A DNA stretch of 64,000 bases from an uncultured Muribaculaceae bacterium (GTDB lineage: Bacteria; Bacteroidota; Bacteroidia; Bacteroidales; Muribaculaceae), in assembly GCA_910579185.1 (NCBI GenBank), contig CAJTTG010000001.1:62001-126000 (forward strand), written 5' to 3'. The position numbers and the translations under genes are program-made. Below are positions 35,878 through 44,339 of the stretch, piece after piece (within the stretch, counting starts at the first letter, position 1; every line of letters starts with the position of its first letter). The notes beneath the pieces were generated by a model. The model was not told where the DNA came from and did no database searches. It saw only the letters and a program-made list of their open reading frames with translations.

Positions 35878-35899
35878 TGTTTCACTTATGTTTCACTTA
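35878..35899 (+). repeat. tandem 11-base direct repeat TGTTTCACTTA
   Basis: Two exact adjacent copies of TGTTTCACTTA (35878-35888 and 35889-35899) lie 139 bases after the tRNA and just before a possible integrase remnant. Such repeats can be arm-type recombinase sites, but that is an inference. Confidence 0.6.
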
Positions 35900-35922
35900 A
35901 AAAGTAAAACAACGTGGAATAA

Positions 35923-36114
35923 ATGAAGACAAAATTTAACACTGCAAAACTAAGTTTAACACTATATTTTCATGTAAATTCGTTGTTCGAGCCAACAAAA
36001 TCAACTCATTGCACTTGGTTTTTCCATATGATAAACGCTAATATGATACACCGACAATCAGTGGTTCTACCTTTTCTAATTAGGGAAACAATTCAATACT
36101 TGATGAAATGTTGA
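35923..36114 (+). pseudogene. possible remnant of a tyrosine integrase N-terminus
   Basis: The frame starts MKTKFNTAKLSLTLYFHVNS, which looks like the N-terminal strand of Bacteroidetes tyrosine recombinases, and lies at the usual distance from a tRNA. After about 20 residues the similarity ends and the remaining sequence looks non-coding (Cys, His and Trp scattered, no family motif). No catalytic domain with R...HxxR...Y is present. This is a weak call. Confidence 0.25.
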
Positions 36115-36149
36115 TTTACAACGAATGTTGAAACAAAATAAATCTGAAA

Positions 36150-36905
36150 ATGAAAACTAAAGTCTTTTTAGCAATGGCACTAATGGTAGCCATTATAGCA
36201 GTTGCGTTCGCGCAAGATGAGAAAGAAGATGTTGCAAAACTTCCGAATGACGTGAGTGAATGGGAGATTCAGGCAGAACAAGGAGATACTGTCGCTCTTC
36301 ACAAGCTATTAAGATATTTAAATGATAATTCAGATTATGTAGTCTGTGTTGAGGTTGTTCAGGTAGTATCTGCCGATGGCGAGGATATTACAGATGAAGC
36401 ATCTAACAACAACACAACTGAATACGATGAAGAGTTCGCTGATCTTTGCTCGGAGCGTTTGGAATATTGGTTAGCAAAAGGGTTGGCAGTAAATGACCCT
36501 GTCGCAATCAGCATCAAAGGACAAAGGGATTACTTTTATGATGAAGAAAGTTCTATAGAAAGCCTTGTCAAAGCTGTGGAAGTCGGTGATAACCAAGCTG
36601 CTCTATTCTGTGGATCAGCCTGCTTCAACCAGGGTCGATATGCGGAAGCGGTAAAATATCTTACGATGGCCTATGACGCAGGTATCCCGAGCGCAGGCTG
36701 GCATCTTGCGATGTGTTATTCCGAAGGATTGGGAGTAGAGAAGGATAATTCCAAAGCCATAGAGTTTCTACGCCACTCAGCCATGATGGATTATCCGGAA
36801 GCCGTCCTTGAAATGAAACGTATTGAGCCAAGCAACCCTGTATGGAAGCACAAAGCAGATAGTATTGAAATCGATTTTACTGACTTTCCAATTATTGAGG
36901 ATTAA
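36150..36905 (+). CDS. secreted Sel1-like repeat protein
   Basis: The 251-residue protein has a signal peptide (MKTKVFLAMALMVAIIAVAFA, cut before QDEKED). An acidic domain follows, and then Sel1-like repeats at about 150-230, such as GRYAEAVKYLTMAYDAGIPSAGWHLAMCYSEGLGVEKDNSKAIEFLRHSAMM. Sel1 repeats are helical pairs used for protein contacts. The gene is visibly more AT-rich than its neighbours and stands alone beside the tRNA scar, so it may be acquired. Its partners are unknown. Confidence 0.8.
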   Translation: MKTKVFLAMALMVAIIAVAFAQDEKEDVAKLPNDVSEWEIQAEQGDTVALHKLLRYLNDNSDYVVCVEVVQVVSADGEDITDEASNNNTTEYDEEFADLCSERLEYWLAKGLAVNDPVAISIKGQRDYFYDEESSIESLVKAVEVGDNQAALFCGSACFNQGRYAEAVKYLTMAYDAGIPSAGWHLAMCYSEGLGVEKDNSKAIEFLRHSAMMDYPEAVLEMKRIEPSNPVWKHKADSIEIDFTDFPIIED

Positions 36906-37000
36906 TAGAAATAGTGGTATAGAGAATATTCTCCGCCACAGTCAAAATTTGAACTTACATTTTTCATCCGCAAATGGTGATATGCCACTTGTAAATGTCA

Positions 37001-37037
37001 CAGCAATGGTGTCCTCCACAAAAGGACACCATTGCTG
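37001..37037. terminator. strong hairpin between the Sel1 gene and surE
   Basis: A perfect 15-base-pair stem (37001-37015 with 37023-37037) with a 7-base loop lies between two convergent genes. T residues on both sides are few (TTTC on the plus side), so it is best seen as a shared 3' end structure. Confidence 0.75.
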
Positions 37038-37059
37038 TTTCTGATAGACCGAATGTAGG

Positions 37060-37833
37060 TCAGAGACCGAGGATCTCTTTGATGACGGGGATGGAGGCTT
37101 GGCTGGTCTGGTCGGGACGGACGGGGACAACTGTGGCAAACTGCTGGTTGAGCCAGTAGTTGTCGGTGTTGATATTGTCGGGATCGTCGTCGATGAATTG
37201 TCCAGATAGCCAATAATGTGTGCGTCCATGGGGATCAACCATCGGGGTGTATTCCTCGGTCCAGTGACCATAAGATGCTTCCGTGACTTTAATTCCTTTC
37301 GGGGTGCATCGGGCCGGGATGTTTACGTTGAGACACACGTCGTTGGGCAAATCCTTTTTCAAAACGTCGCCCACAATCTTGCGGATCACGGCTCCACATT
37401 CTGAAAAGTCAGCTTTCCATGAATGATGGAGCAGCGAGAAGCCTATCGACGGAATACCGGCCATACATCCTTCAAGTACGGCTCCCATCGTGCCTGAGTA
37501 TATCAGATTGAACGATGAGTTTGACCCATGGTTAACTCCTGACAGCAGCAGGGCAGGGCGTTCCTGTCCAAGCAGATATAGTCCGAGTTTCACACAGTCT
37601 ACCGGCGTGCCTGTCACGCCTTTCATCTCGATATTCTCGTATTTAGAGGGATAATTGATCACGCGAAGTGGTTGGTCTACTGTTATGGCCGACGATTTGC
37701 CGGATTGCGACACACATGGTGCGAACACAACCAGGCGCCCCATATCTTTAACTGTTTCAATGAGGTAGTTCAGTCCGGGGGCTTCAATGCCATCGTCGTT
37801 TGTCAGAAATATCAAAGGTTTATTTTCGTTCAT
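37060..37833 (-). CDS. surE: 5'/3'-nucleotidase SurE
   Basis: SurE removes phosphate from nucleoside monophosphates. The 257-residue protein has the metal-binding DD motif at residues 13-14 (LTNDDGIEAPG), SQSGKSSAIT and SGVNHGSNSSFNLIYSGTMGAVLEG, which hold the remaining metal ligands. The length is normal. A TATATTTG -7 element is visible on the minus strand about 35 bases before the ATG. It is divergent from the DUF4293 gene. Confidence 0.96.
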   Translation of the reverse strand: MNENKPLIFLTNDDGIEAPGLNYLIETVKDMGRLVVFAPCVSQSGKSSAITVDQPLRVINYPSKYENIEMKGVTGTPVDCVKLGLYLLGQERPALLLSGVNHGSNSSFNLIYSGTMGAVLEGCMAGIPSIGFSLLHHSWKADFSECGAVIRKIVGDVLKKDLPNDVCLNVNIPARCTPKGIKVTEASYGHWTEEYTPMVDPHGRTHYWLSGQFIDDDPDNINTDNYWLNQQFATVVPVRPDQTSQASIPVIKEILGL

Positions 37834-37952
37834 AGCTTATAAATTGTTAAATCCGGTTATACAAATATATAGTTTTATTACATTTCATGTCGCCGGATTG
37901 TTTATCTTTGTAGAAGAAATCAAAATTTAAGTAACTATTCAATCTATTTATT

Positions 37953-38399
37953 ATGCAAATCCAACGAATTCAGACGCTCTACATTCTGCTGGCCATTGCC
38001 GCGGTTGTGGCGTTTATCTTTATTCCTTTCGGCTTCTGGGACGCAACGGTTCAGGCCTCCGGTGTTAAACTTGTGGAACTCAATGGCAAGATGACGGCGT
38101 TGCTTATACCGGCATGTGTCGCTATCCTTGTCATGTTCATTTCAATCTTCTCGTATAAGAAGTTCCCTTTGCAGAAAGGGCTTGTCGGCCTTTCCATGCT
38201 TATCGTTGTCGCTATGATGCTGCTTGTGATCTATGTGATGACAATGGGATTCGACGTTCTCGTTCCCGATGTGACTGTCAAGCCGATATGGGCCGGTGGA
38301 GGATTGCTGCTTGTTGCCGCGCTTGTGGCTCTTATAGCTGCTCTTTCACGCATCAAGGCCGATCAGAAATTGCTCCGCAGCTACGATCGTCTGCGTTGA
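37953..38399 (+). CDS. DUF4293 family membrane protein
   Basis: The 148-residue protein has four membrane segments (about 8-27, 47-65, 74-95 and 109-128) and starts MQIQRIQTLYILLAIAAVV, the conserved start of the Bacteroidetes DUF4293 family. Its function is unknown. A TATCTTTG -7 element at 37903-37910 lies 42 bases upstream. It is convergent with the MurF-Alr gene. Confidence 0.88.
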   Translation: MQIQRIQTLYILLAIAAVVAFIFIPFGFWDATVQASGVKLVELNGKMTALLIPACVAILVMFISIFSYKKFPLQKGLVGLSMLIVVAMMLLVIYVMTMGFDVLVPDVTVKPIWAGGGLLLVAALVALIAALSRIKADQKLLRSYDRLR

Positions 38400-38422
38400 G
38401 CCGTCCATAAGAAAAGTTTTTG

Positions 38423-38450
38423 CCGGGAATGGCTGTATGGCTATTCCCGG
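38423..38450. terminator. hairpin at the DUF4293 / murF-alr 3' ends
   Basis: An 8-base-pair stem (CCGGGAAT with ATTCCCGG) extended by a GGC/GCT-type inner part overlaps the murF-alr stop codon. No long T run follows in either direction, so confidence is moderate. Confidence 0.5.
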
Positions 38451-40909
38451 TAATATATGCGTTTCACCCTCGTCGATATCGAAGTCAGCACTTCGTATGG
38501 TATCGTTCCGAGGGTGTCTGCTATTTCTTTGACAGGGACATTCTGGCCGAATATTTCCACGCGGTCGCCAACGGCACATTGTGCGTCAGTCACGTCGATC
38601 ATACATTGATCCATACAGACATTGCCTATCGACGGGCAGCGCACGCCGTTGATCATCACTTGCATGCCTCCGTTGCCTAAATGGCGGTTTATTCCATCGG
38701 CGTAGCCTACGGGAATCGTAGCTATGCGTGAGTTTCGTTTGCACAAACCTTTCCGGTTGTAGCCTATCGTAGTGCCTTCCGGCCATTCTTTTATGGAGAT
38801 CACGGTGGTGGTCAGCGATGAAACCGGACGCAGGTCGCTTTGTGATCCATCTTCCATTGTGGCTATGCCATAGAGGCAGATACCGAGGCGCACCATGTCG
38901 TTCTGATGTTCCGGGAATCGGGAGATGCCTGTGGAATTCAGGATATGGCGCATGATATGGTGGCGGAATCCGCTTTGCAGTTTGTCGCAGCAGCGGTCGA
39001 AAAGCTCAAACTGGCTGTGTGTGTAATCATCCATCTCCGGCTGATCGGCAGCAGCGAGGTGGCTGAAGACGGAAACCGGACGGATCACACGTTGGCGTTT
39101 CAGAATGTCGATCACCTCGGGCAGATCTTTTTCAAGGAATCCGAGACGGTGCATGCCTGTGTCGAGCTTTATATGTACAGGATAGTCTGTGATGCCATAT
39201 TTCTCCCCCTCGCGGATTATTTCGTTGAGTATGTCGAAACTGTAGATTTCCGGTTCCAGGTTATATGCGAAGAGGGTACGGTAGTTGACCACTTTTGGAT
39301 TAAGCACCATGATAGGCATTGTGATTCCGGCCCGGCGAAGGTCAACGCCTTCGTCAAGCACGGCGACAGCCAGATAGGCCGCGCCTTGCGATTGCAAGGT
39401 TTTGGCCAGTTCATACGAGCCGGCTCCATAGCCCGAAGCCTTGACCATGCATACTATGCCGGTGGTGGGGCGCACCATTGACCGGAATAGATTGAAGTTG
39501 TGGACAACGGAATCAAGATTGACCTCAAGCACCGATTCGTGTTGACGGGCTTCGAGCATGTCGGCTATCCGCTCAAAATGGAATTGGGGTGCGCCTTTGA
39601 TCAGTATAAGCTCGTTTTCAAAATCGCTTGGCGAAGTCGACGCTAAGAATGTCGCGGTGTCGGGGTAGAATAATGCCGATGAATCGAAATACCGGGAATT
39701 GTTGACGAATTCCTCGCCGATGCCAATCAGACGGTCTATATTGCGGTGACGAAGCAGGTTTGCCACTGCTTGATACAGCTTTGCCGGCGGCATAGTCTCG
39801 TGCATCACGTCGGAGAGAATCAGGGTTGCGCTGCGCGACTCTGTCTGCCGGCGCGACATGAAGTCGAGTGCCGGAGCAAGCGAATGGAGGTCGGAGGTGT
39901 AGGAGTCGTAGATCAGCATGCAGTTGTTGACACCTTCTATCACGTTGAGGCGTGTGCGTATCGGTGTGAGATGCGCCATCGACGATGCTATTTCCCCGGC
40001 CGGCCTGTTGAGATAAAGCATCAGTGCCAGACAGTGGATTGCATTCTGTATATCCATGTCGGCCGTGAATGGCAGGGCTATCATGCCTCTCGTCTGAAGA
40101 TAATCATACGTTATCTCGGTCACAGATCCTTTCTTCTCGATTGAGGATATGAACAAGGGGGCTTCGCCATTTCTGGTCGACCATGCTATCTGGTTTGTCG
40201 GGCGGCAATGCTGCTCCACGGAACGGCTTATCATTGGGTCATCGCCACAATAGATCAGGCACTCGCAATCGCGCATCAGCGATACTTTCTCATCGCATTT
40301 CTGCTCTATCGACCGGAATCCGTCGGCATGTTCGGAATTGATGTTGGTGATTATTCCTATGGTTGGCCTGATAATCGGCTGTAGGTTTTTCATTTCGCCA
40401 CGTTGCGAGACACCGGCCTCGATCACTGCCAGTTCCGTGTCCGGGTTAATTTCCCAGACCGAGAGAGGTACCCCGATCTGAGAGTTGAAGCTTCGCGGCG
40501 AACGGACTATCTGGTAGTCGTTGCCCAAAAGCTGGTAGATCCATTCCTTGACCGTTGTTTTGCCTCGGCTGCCTGTGATGCCTACTACACGGCCTTCGAA
40601 GCTGTCACGGTGTGATGATGCTATTTTCTGAAGTGCTTTTGTCACATCATCAACAATAAAAAACTGTGCATCGTCGCATCCCGACATGTTTTCCGGAATG
40701 TGGGTCACACAAAAGACTCTGACTCCCTTGTCATAGAGTTCACGCACATAGCGATGTCCATCGTTGGTTGCTGTTGTGATTGCGAAAAACATGGATTCTT
40801 CCGGGAATGTCAGAGAGCGGCTGTCTATCAGCAGCACGCTGATCCGGCTGTTCTCTTTGCCGGTCTCAAGTCCCAATATGCGGCTTATTTCAGATGTGGT
40901 GTAGGTCAT
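38441..40909 (-). CDS. bifunctional UDP-MurNAc-tripeptide:D-Ala-D-Ala ligase / alanine racemase (MurF-Alr fusion)
   Basis: This 822-residue protein makes D-alanine and attaches D-Ala-D-Ala to the peptidoglycan precursor in the cytoplasm. Residues 1-455 are MurF-like, with the ATP loop GITGSRGKTTVKEW at 110-123 and INSEHADGF. Residues ~460-822 are an alanine racemase, with the PLP lysine in MVKASGYGAG and the second catalytic Tyr in IPVGYADGINR. The fusion is known in Bacteroidetes. It overlaps the GSCFA gene by 4 bases, placing cell-wall and envelope genes in one operon. Confidence 0.95.
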   Translation of the reverse strand: MTYTTSEISRILGLETGKENSRISVLLIDSRSLTFPEESMFFAITTATNDGHRYVRELYDKGVRVFCVTHIPENMSGCDDAQFFIVDDVTKALQKIASSHRDSFEGRVVGITGSRGKTTVKEWIYQLLGNDYQIVRSPRSFNSQIGVPLSVWEINPDTELAVIEAGVSQRGEMKNLQPIIRPTIGIITNINSEHADGFRSIEQKCDEKVSLMRDCECLIYCGDDPMISRSVEQHCRPTNQIAWSTRNGEAPLFISSIEKKGSVTEITYDYLQTRGMIALPFTADMDIQNAIHCLALMLYLNRPAGEIASSMAHLTPIRTRLNVIEGVNNCMLIYDSYTSDLHSLAPALDFMSRRQTESRSATLILSDVMHETMPPAKLYQAVANLLRHRNIDRLIGIGEEFVNNSRYFDSSALFYPDTATFLASTSPSDFENELILIKGAPQFHFERIADMLEARQHESVLEVNLDSVVHNFNLFRSMVRPTTGIVCMVKASGYGAGSYELAKTLQSQGAAYLAVAVLDEGVDLRRAGITMPIMVLNPKVVNYRTLFAYNLEPEIYSFDILNEIIREGEKYGITDYPVHIKLDTGMHRLGFLEKDLPEVIDILKRQRVIRPVSVFSHLAAADQPEMDDYTHSQFELFDRCCDKLQSGFRHHIMRHILNSTGISRFPEHQNDMVRLGICLYGIATMEDGSQSDLRPVSSLTTTVISIKEWPEGTTIGYNRKGLCKRNSRIATIPVGYADGINRHLGNGGMQVMINGVRCPSIGNVCMDQCMIDVTDAQCAVGDRVEIFGQNVPVKEIADTLGTIPYEVLTSISTRVKRIYYRE

Positions 40910-41883
40910 TGCTGGATATTTTGGAAGAACCGTTCCATCGCCGGTTTCAGTTTAGGATAACGGTCCGATAGTTTTTGTTTGATTATGAATGTCTGTTCCT
41001 TGAATTTTTCTATTGCCTCGCGGTTGTCGGTCATGGGGCGATGAGCCATGCGTCGGGTCAGTTTTTCGCATTCTGCGGATAGCTCTTTGGTCTCTGTGCT
41101 GAAAAATGCGTCGGCGAATCTTTCGAAAATGTATTCTGTTGCCAGGGGAGCCGGATGGCACATGTCGCGGTCATAGAACCTGTAGTCCCTTAGCTCATCC
41201 ATTACTATCTCGTATGATGGGAAATATGTTGCTCCGGTTTGTGCTGCGACGCTGTCTGCTGCGAGCAGCAGAGTCGATTTGCTTAGATTGTTGCCGTGGG
41301 CGCCATCGGCAAGGTGTCTGACCGGGCTGACTGTCAGATATATCCTTGCAGTGGGATTGACAGTCCGTATGTTTTCGATGGCTTGCATCATCTCTCGTTC
41401 GGCTTCCTCTACGCTCAGTTTTCTGCGTCGGAATTCCGATGCCGGAAGTTTATGGCAATTGGCCACGGTTTGCCCCGTGCTGTTCAGTTCATAGATCCAT
41501 GCCGTGCCGAATGTCAGGAACACGTCCGTGGCCTCGCGCAGGAACTTACCGGCATCTGTTGTCACTCGGTTCAGGTTTTCAAGCATTGTGTCAGCATCAG
41601 TGCGCGATAGCGATGAATGGCAGTCAAAGCAATGATAGAGACCGTTGTGTTTAAATAGATCTTCGGTGGAGAATGCTTTGGACGTTGCCAAGTGGCCCGA
41701 TACACGGGCAATGCTGGCCGGATTGAAAAGTGTGCCGAATGGATTGCTGACCATGTTGAACAGACGTCGGCGCAGTTCGCCGGCTATATTGTCGCTGAAA
41801 CACGATCCGAGCATTATGATGCGAGAACCATGGTTGATGGTTCCCGACATCTGTTCCGGTATGACTTCGGTGCGGAGTTTCAT
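40906..41883 (-). CDS. GSCFA domain protein
   Basis: From the start at 41883 (MKLRTEVIPEQMSGTINHGS) it has 325 residues. The in-frame ATG at 41991 would overlap the gene upstream. The name-giving motif IIMLGSCFSDNIAGELRRR is near residue 23-40, followed by NPFGTLFNPASIA and, later, VSPVRH. These fit the SGNH/GDSL-like hydrolase fold in which the motif Ser would be the nucleophile. The substrate is unknown. It lies 13 bases after the PorE-like gene. Confidence 0.88.
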   Translation of the reverse strand: MKLRTEVIPEQMSGTINHGSRIIMLGSCFSDNIAGELRRRLFNMVSNPFGTLFNPASIARVSGHLATSKAFSTEDLFKHNGLYHCFDCHSSLSRTDADTMLENLNRVTTDAGKFLREATDVFLTFGTAWIYELNSTGQTVANCHKLPASEFRRRKLSVEEAEREMMQAIENIRTVNPTARIYLTVSPVRHLADGAHGNNLSKSTLLLAADSVAAQTGATYFPSYEIVMDELRDYRFYDRDMCHPAPLATEYIFERFADAFFSTETKELSAECEKLTRRMAHRPMTDNREAIEKFKEQTFIIKQKLSDRYPKLKPAMERFFQNIQQ

Positions 41884-41896
41884 TGCAATCAGGTTA

Positions 41897-43864
41897 TTAT
41901 CTAATGCGGTAGTCAACGGACAGCACATTGAATTCTGTCCGGCGGTTGATTTGGTCGGCAGCCTCGCGGTCAGCTTCTTCAGGGAGGGCAAGGATGAATT
42001 CTTCGGTCAGCACATCGCCCTCTTTAAACTGTGGATAAAGACGTGCGACACGCTTTGTGACGGTTTTAGGTTTTGTCTTGCCGTAGCCTTGATATTGCAG
42101 ACGGTCGGCCGATATGCCGGCTTCGATAAGATAGTCCACAACAGATTTCGCGCGGCGGTGCGACAGGTCAATGTTATATTCCTCCGATCCCTTGCGGTCA
42201 GTGTGGGAGGTCATTTCTATCGTGATATTCGGGTTGTCGCGCAATAGTTCAGCGAGTTCGTCGAGTGCCTTTTGTGATTCTGGACGCAGGGTGGCCTTGT
42301 CGAAGTCGTAGAAAATGTTTTCAACTATGTTTGGCTGCGAGAGCGAGGCAAGCATGAAGTCGATGCCATACTCAGCATCGGCCTCGGCGGTATCGGTGGT
42401 GAACTCCTGACGGGCGTTCAGGAATCCGCGTGCTCCGGCCATCATGGCATAGCTCACACCGCGGTTGAGTTTGAAACTGTACGATCCGTCGCCACCTGCC
42501 GCTGTGCGCTGGTTCGATCCGTCTGTTCCGACTATTCTGACAATCGCTCCCGGAATCGGCTCTTCTTCCAGATCCGTGATCCATCCGTTGAGCACAATCT
42601 GTAGATCGGGAAGCTCAAACGAGTAGAGATGGTCATAGCCTCTGGCGTCGCCTCTGTTCGATGAGAAATATCCTGTCGGGTGATCGGCCGACCGGTCGTA
42701 GGTAATGCCGAAATCGTCGCCTTGGGAGTTGAGGGGAGTTCCCATGTTGCTTACTGTCCAATGTCCGTCGGCTTGCAGTTCGGCGCGGAACATGTCGAGT
42801 CCGCCAAGGCCGGGATGACCGTCCGAGGCGAATATCATGATGCTGTCCGTCAGCATATATGGAAATTCTTCGTTGCCCGATGTATTGATGTCGTCTCCGA
42901 GGTTCTCGAGCGACCCGGCGCGTTCTTTCAGATTGATTCTCCAGATGTCCTTGCCCCCATTTCCAGGCATGTCGCTGGTAAAGTACAGAAATTCACCCGA
43001 AGGACTCACTGCCGGATGTCCGAAACTGGAGATCGTATCGCCGGTTATGTCAAATTTCACAGGGGCACTCCATTGTGCGTCTGAGCGTTGCGATGTGAAT
43101 ATCTCAACCCCGGTATTATAGTTGGGCGCACGGCGCGCTTTGGTCAGATACATTGTGTTGCCGTCGGGAGAGAATGAGACGATACCCTCGTCCATCTCTG
43201 AGTTCAGCTCACCCTCCACCGGCTCAGGCCGCATCCACTGACCCTGCTCGTTCTTTTTCACCATCCAGATGTCGCTTTTCTTCATGCCCGTGATCTCGCT
43301 GCGCTGCGTCCCTTTCACCTTTTCATTGGTCGTCGTGAAATACAGCGTCTCGTCGTTGAACATCGGGGCGAAGTCGGCGCGGCGCGAATTGAACGTCTTT
43401 GCGTTGCGCACGGTGTAGCGCGTGGGATGCTCTTTTAGGTTCAGGGCGAGTCTGGCACCCTCCAGACCGGATTGTGCTTCAGGGGAGCCCGGCACCTGCA
43501 TCAGATATTCCTCATAGGCGCGGATCGCTTGAGCGTATTTCCCGTCGGCATGAAGCGTCTGTGCCAGATATAGCTGTGCGTCCATTTCCGGATAGCCATA
43601 CCGGATCGCATTCTGATATGCTGCCGACGCACGCGCGTATTGCGACAGCATTCTGTGTGCTTCTCCCATCTTGTAGGCCACCTCGCCACGCGTCGAGCGG
43701 TCATCGCGTTTCAGATTGTTGTATATTTTCCGATACGTTTTCGATGCATCGTAATATTCGCCTCGTTTCATCTGGGCATCGGCGGTCGCCAGCTTCGGGC
43801 CGCGGCAGCCACCAAAAAGCATTGCCGCAAGTATTATGCTGAGTGTCAGTACAAGATTCTTCAT
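41897..43864 (-). CDS. PorE-like lipoprotein: TPR, beta-propeller, regulatory domain and OmpA domain
   Basis: The 655-residue protein has a lipoprotein signal (LFGGC, lipidated C20) and four regions in order: TPR-like helices (~22-135); PD40/WD40 blades (~165-415, e.g. SPDGNTMYLTKA); a carboxypeptidase-regulatory-like beta-sandwich (~430-500, ITDLEEEPIPGAIVRIVG); and an OmpA peptidoglycan-binding domain (~530-650, IFYDFDKATLRPES, TDRKGSEEYNIDLSHRRA). This order matches PorE, a periplasmic part of the type IX secretion system that ties it to peptidoglycan. Other por genes are not in the window, so a general structural role is also possible. Confidence 0.85.
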   Translation of the reverse strand: MKNLVLTLSIILAAMLFGGCRGPKLATADAQMKRGEYYDASKTYRKIYNNLKRDDRSTRGEVAYKMGEAHRMLSQYARASAAYQNAIRYGYPEMDAQLYLAQTLHADGKYAQAIRAYEEYLMQVPGSPEAQSGLEGARLALNLKEHPTRYTVRNAKTFNSRRADFAPMFNDETLYFTTTNEKVKGTQRSEITGMKKSDIWMVKKNEQGQWMRPEPVEGELNSEMDEGIVSFSPDGNTMYLTKARRAPNYNTGVEIFTSQRSDAQWSAPVKFDITGDTISSFGHPAVSPSGEFLYFTSDMPGNGGKDIWRINLKERAGSLENLGDDINTSGNEEFPYMLTDSIMIFASDGHPGLGGLDMFRAELQADGHWTVSNMGTPLNSQGDDFGITYDRSADHPTGYFSSNRGDARGYDHLYSFELPDLQIVLNGWITDLEEEPIPGAIVRIVGTDGSNQRTAAGGDGSYSFKLNRGVSYAMMAGARGFLNARQEFTTDTAEADAEYGIDFMLASLSQPNIVENIFYDFDKATLRPESQKALDELAELLRDNPNITIEMTSHTDRKGSEEYNIDLSHRRAKSVVDYLIEAGISADRLQYQGYGKTKPKTVTKRVARLYPQFKEGDVLTEEFILALPEEADREAADQINRRTEFNVLSVDYRIR

Positions 43865-43968
43865 ATATCTTTAACGGATTCTATCCGCTCTTTATTTTGC
43901 AATAAGTTTAAATCAGTTTGTTAACAAAGTTATATCATTTTATCCAAACTGCCCACTAAAACACACTG

Positions 43969-44006
43969 AAAAACGCAAGCGGCTCCGACATTGTCGAAAC
44001 CGCTTG
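43969..44006 (-). terminator. terminator of the small ferredoxin gene
   Basis: On the minus strand CAAGCGG (44006-44000) pairs with CCGCTTG (43982-43976), with further pairing inside, and is followed by CGTTTTTC. It lies 28 bases after the ferredoxin stop. Confidence 0.8.
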
Positions 44007-44033
44007 TATTTTCGTCGCTAAATGCTCTGTTGC

Positions 44034-44201
44034 TTAGCCCGGAATGATTGCTTCGCTGGGGCAAACTTCTGCACATGAGCCGCACTCGATGCAAGTGTCC
44101 GGATCGATGTGGTAGATATCACCTTCAGAAATAGCCTCTACGGGGCACACGGGAAGACAAGTTCCGCAAGCAACGCATTTGTCAGTAATTACGTAAGCCA
44201 T
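44034..44201 (-). CDS. 2[4Fe-4S] ferredoxin
   Basis: This gene encodes only 55 residues and is easy to miss. It starts MAYVITDKCVACGTC and has two classic cluster motifs, CVACGTCLPVCP (C9, C12, C15, C19) and CIECGSCAEVCP, ending EAIIPG. This is a clostridial-type soluble ferredoxin for low-potential electron transfer in anaerobic metabolism. It is monocistronic with its own promoter (44248-44278) and terminator. Confidence 0.97.
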   Translation of the reverse strand: MAYVITDKCVACGTCLPVCPVEAISEGDIYHIDPDTCIECGSCAEVCPSEAIIPG

Positions 44202-44247
44202 GATGTTTTTAATTTAGATAAAAATTACGATTGAACAGTTTTCACCT

Positions 44248-44278
44248 GCAAAAGTAAGAGTTTTTTTATAAACACAAG
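44248..44278 (-). promoter_or_regulatory. ferredoxin promoter
   Basis: The minus strand has a perfect TACTTTTGC -7 element (44256-44248). An 18-base spacer separates it from CTTG (44278-44275), an imperfect -33. The leader to the ATG at 44201 is about 40 bases. Confidence 0.6.
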
Positions 44279-44339
44279 CCCATTCATCCCCTTTTTTTCA
44301 AAAAAATCTCGCAAACGGGCCATAAACCACTATAAATTG

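Larger units (their letters stand above)
35800..36149. other. AT-rich intergenic stretch beside tRNA-Gly
   Basis: This stretch of 350 bases holds no gene I can defend. It contains two copies of TGCTCAAAA at 35839-35847 and 35869-35877, an 11-base tandem repeat at 35878-35899, and a short frame from 35923 that might be an integrase remnant. It is clearly more AT-rich than the surrounding genes by eye. Confidence 0.6.

Noticed and set aside
35923..36114. 63-residue protein as a functional gene
   Set aside because: Only the first ~20 residues look like a known protein start; the rest has no coding character, so it is listed only as a doubtful remnant.
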